Origin: Cristatella mucedo
Lineage: Eukaryota; Bryozoa; Phylactolaemata; Cristatellidae
Assembly: GCA_009760855.2 (NCBI GenBank)
Contig: WPIO01000002.1
Span: 2,639,001 to 2,703,000 of the forward strand
Direction of reading: 5' to 3'
Length of the DNA stretch: 64,000 nt
Of this stretch, positions 61,111-64,000 are shown one piece after another. A program made the position numbers and the translations under genes. Numbering within the stretch: position 1 is the stretch's first letter; every line of letters starts with the position of its first letter. Below the pieces are notes generated by a model. The model saw nothing but the letters and a program-made list of their open reading frames with translations. It did not search any database and was not told where the DNA came from.

Positions 61111-61149
61111 CTTATGTCGCCATTACTTTTTACGCTGAGGATGGAACAG

Positions 61150-61428
61150 CTGTGATGCCTGCACCTATTTAGGACAGCATTTGGTGTGTATCCCTGCGAT
61201 TCGTCCTTAATGTGCTTATACGTGCTGACACTGTGCATGCTGCCACTAACCACACTTGCATGCTGACCCTGTGCATGTCACCCCTAACCACGTTATCCAT
61301 GTTGTTTATCAAGCATGATACTACTCACCATTCAATCGCGTTTCCCTTTGCAGCAAATGTAAAGCGCCTAGAAAGAGATTTGAGTTCTCTGAGGGCGCTT
61401 TATCAAGTGTGTTATTATTATTATTATT
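61150..61428 (+). mobile_element. LINE-B 3' end
   Basis: CACCTATTTAGGACAGCATT, GCTGACACTGTGCATGCTGC, AAAGCGCCTAGAAAGAGATT, TCTGAGGGCGCTTTATCAAG and an ATT run. It lies opposite in orientation to 59318-59590. Confidence 0.9.
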
Positions 61429-61892
61429 AGTCAGTAACTACAGTGAACTTTTCACGGACTGATATTTCTTACGTTTCGTGGTACCCTGTTAAGGAGTGAG
61501 TCCCAACAGTAAATCAATAGTGGAATCCGACTACTCATCAGCAGTGCACATGGCCAGAGGAAGTTGCACTTGTCGGAAGCCAGAGCTTCCGGCGGGAAGT
61601 CCAGTCCCCGGTTTCTCTGCTGAAAGTCACCGGCACAGTGTTTAAGAGATAGCGTTTAAGTGTCTCGTAGACAGGGTGATGTCGAAGGTGAGTTGTAGAG
61701 TTTAAAGGCGTCTTGGGTTTGACTGGGATATTTTTTTACCTTACTTTGTTATCTATCCTCGATGGATATTTCGACACAAAGGTAGGTGTCATTCCGCTGC
61801 TGAAAGTTTCCGTTAAGCGAAGCAAATGCTCAGGGGGAAAAGTGCAGCACGGGGGAGGGACAGACAGAGCAGAATCTGCGAGCGCTCGCCAT

Positions 61893-61955
61893 TACCGCAG
61901 GTAATGACGTAATGCCGCAGCTAATGTAATGCACAGGTAATGCCACAGCTGCACC
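61893..61955. repeat. Short imperfect TAATGCCGCAG repeats
   Basis: GCAGGTAATGACGTAATGCC, GCAGCTAATGTAATGCACAG and GTAATGCCACAGCTG recur as overlapping imperfect units of about 11-16 bp. Confidence 0.6.
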
Positions 61956-62849
61956 ACTGTGAATGCGTTAAAAGTGCGTTCTACATCTCGCAGAGCAAAA
62001 AATTTTGGGATCACTTCGAAAATTACCACAAAGGCCATTTCTACATATTTCCACGGCCCATCTAAATCTCTAAGTCGCCCTGTGTGATTTTCACAGCTTT
62101 TTTTATTGCAAGCGCTATTATAAGTCGCCTTCGGTCTTTATGTAGACGAACGTCTTGGTAGCAGATTGTTCATGTGGCCCGACTAAGCAGTTTGTTTGTA
62201 GTGATAAGAGGTAAAATGTAATGACATTTGAATCGACAAACGGATAGATTGATCTCTGCACGAGTGCATAGCTAAGCGAAAGCAAGGAGGAAGCTGTGGG
62301 CGCGGCAGCTCGGCAGCGCCGTCCTTATTCTGCCGTCAATTCTGCCACTTCTTAATAACCGACCTTTGCTTCTACTTATGCGCTGCTATTTACTTAATTA
62401 GCTGCCTTTCTAACTTACAAATCGCACATGATCTGGGCTGCATGAGGGCAGGCGCTCGTGTTGGCTAGTAGGGAGATGTACATAAAAGAGATAGAAACTA
62501 TATGGAGCTACAGAAATGTAGTTTAAAAGAGAGAGAAATTGTGTGCAGTATCGTGCAGCCATTTTCGTGCTCCTTATTTTAAATGAGGTCTTTCTTGGTG
62601 GATCTAGTAGTTTAGTCAAATAGACCGCCGTCAAAAAGATCGTGGATTTTATGTTGAAGTTTTCGTGGACGACTTTAAGCATGGGAACAGGTTATCATGC
62701 TCGGCCTAAAAATCAGGCTGACGGGCGAGCGCAGCTTTGATTGGCCATCGACGCTCTGCAGCTCAGTGAGATACCGGCTTCCTCCGCTTTCGGAACGCCT
62801 CTCCACGTGCCTGGGTACCACCAGGTGCCTCTGGACTAGGCCTTAGTTC

Positions 62850-62892
62850 GGAGAGAGAGGGAGAGAGAGAGAGACAGACAGACAGACAGAGC
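62850..62892. repeat. (GA)n-(GACA)n short tract
   Basis: GAGAGAGAGG followed by five or so GACA units. It is one of the few purine-strand dinucleotide tracts on the plus strand here. Confidence 0.9.
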
Positions 62893-63590
62893 TGACTTAT
62901 GATAACTAGTGGTGTTTCTATAAGCAAGAGCCTGTATTTAACAGATCGGACGGTTTGCGCGGGACTTTCTCGTTACTGCTCGTTAAGAATACAATCTTAA
63001 GTTTTGCGGGACACGCCTCCCTGCCATATGATACGAGCCCAATGATACGAGCCTTTATGGCAGACTGGACTGCTAAGCTCGTCTACCTCAGGTACTCGGT
63101 CTATAAGAAGTGGGATATTTACTGAGAAAAGATACTTTTTTAAATTGTTGGACTTGCAAACTTTGAAGGCACACGAAGTTATCTCCAACACTCCGAAGAT
63201 CATCCTCCTTACCGACAGATATAGCCATCATTTACTAAAAATCTGTGCATGCAACGCCATTTTTTGGAACTTGGTCGGCAGCTGTTAACAGCGTGTATCA
63301 ACTTTATTGCGACTACTAGTTCAGCAGTAAAGACGAAAAACCTGCCACTCGGTGGCTTGGATTAAGAAAAGGTCATCCGGCCATCGACGCCATGCAAGGA
63401 TATGACTTACATTTGACGCTTCCGTTCGCAATGTCCCCGACTTCTTGACTGTGTCCACAAGGTCATTTACTGGGAACGAAGTTGGATATGGATTAATTAG
63501 CTAATTAGTAGATGAGGATAGAAAAGGCTTCAAAGCTTTGCAGAAGAGCAGCCGCTAGGGAGAATGTAGGGTTCCTAAACTGTAATGCCG

Positions 63591-63727
63591 AGCTGGTTGG
63601 CCCAGTGGTTAAGGTGCTCGCCCCAACCAAGGCCTGACCGAGGTCGTGGGCTCGAGCCCCCTGGCACATGTGAAGCGCCTGAATACAGATTAATTCTCTT
63701 GGAGCCCTATACCAAATGAATTGTATT
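63591..63727 (+). mobile_element. tRNA-derived SINE, type 1, well preserved
   Basis: GTTGGCCCAGTGGTTAAGG (A box), GAGGTCGTGGGCTCGAGCCC (B box), GTGAAGCGCCTGAATACAGA, TTAATTCTCTTGGAGCCCTA and the AATGAATTGTATT end. It is the clearest full-length type 1 copy. Confidence 0.85.
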
Positions 63728-64000
63728 CTAGTTAGCATATGAGGTATATTCGTAAGAAGACAACAGCCTGAAGTACAGCTTTTAGCAGTAGCTCTATAGA
63801 CTCTACGAGTACTGGACAAAGCCATGGCGTTTATTAAACTGATTGGTACAAAATCTGCTATAAAACTTTTTTGAAGATTTACAATTTCAATGACAACTCA
63901 TTCCGCCGGGGCAGTAACTGTCCTCTGAGGCCATTGAGGGGTGCAACGGGCTGGGGGGGGGGTTACGAAAACTCGCTGACACTGAATCAAGTCGAAAACG

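Larger units (their letters stand above)
61430..63590. other. No gene recognised
   Basis: Short ORFs only. Minor repeats at 61893 and 62850 are listed separately. Confidence 0.4.

Overview
The window is animal (metazoan) nuclear DNA. It has spliced genes with GT-AG introns, several families of non-LTR retrotransposon (LINE) remnants, tRNA-derived SINEs, a hAT-type miniature transposon and many long microsatellites. No prokaryotic operons, CRISPR arrays or viral genes are visible. The phylum cannot be fixed from this sequence alone. Short compact genes and the repeat spectrum suggest an invertebrate. An apparently intact MBD4 suggests, by inference, an animal that methylates its DNA.

Three protein-coding genes are well supported. 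(1) A single-exon GT31 beta-1,3-galactosyltransferase-like gene lies at 2236-3402 (+). (2) NEDD1, the WD40 adaptor that brings gamma-tubulin ring complexes to centrosomes and spindles, lies on the minus strand. Its 11 coding exons, from 43912 down to 34545, were assembled by hand and predict about 842 residues. (3) MBD4, a methyl-CpG-binding thymine/uracil DNA glycosylase, lies on the plus strand. Its 8 coding exons, from 44439 to 58370, predict about 430 residues. For both multi-exon genes every junction uses GT-AG and the reading phases agree across all joins.

NEDD1 and MBD4 are arranged head to head with only 526 bp between their start codons, in CpG-rich DNA that looks like a shared bidirectional promoter. 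The methyl-CpG-binding domain of MBD4 is split by a 419-bp intron, more than half of which is a 75-unit CTG tract with one CAG interruption.

Layout: 1-2235, unassigned DNA and a LINE-B fragment. 2236-3402, the glycosyltransferase gene. About 4295-5720, a degenerate tandem array with a period near 165 bp. 6900-11720, dense LINE remnants including the best reverse transcriptase (7460-9121). 11720-31000, gene-poor DNA with CT/TG/AT microsatellites, a SPIN/URR1-like hAT element (14809-14987), LINE and SINE fragments, and one unassigned candidate exon near 16.5 kb. 31027-31936, a young LINE-B insertion with an intact 15-bp target duplication. 34545-58370, the NEDD1/MBD4 pair with repeat-filled introns. 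58371-64000, mostly LINE-B copies in opposite orientations and one SINE.

Two LINE families are distinguished by their 3' ends. LINE-A ends in TTACATTACATTA. LINE-B ends in a GCGCC/GGCGC hairpin followed by (ATT)n. One tRNA-SINE family carries almost the same 3' hairpin tail as LINE-B, which suggests that LINE-B machinery mobilised the SINE.
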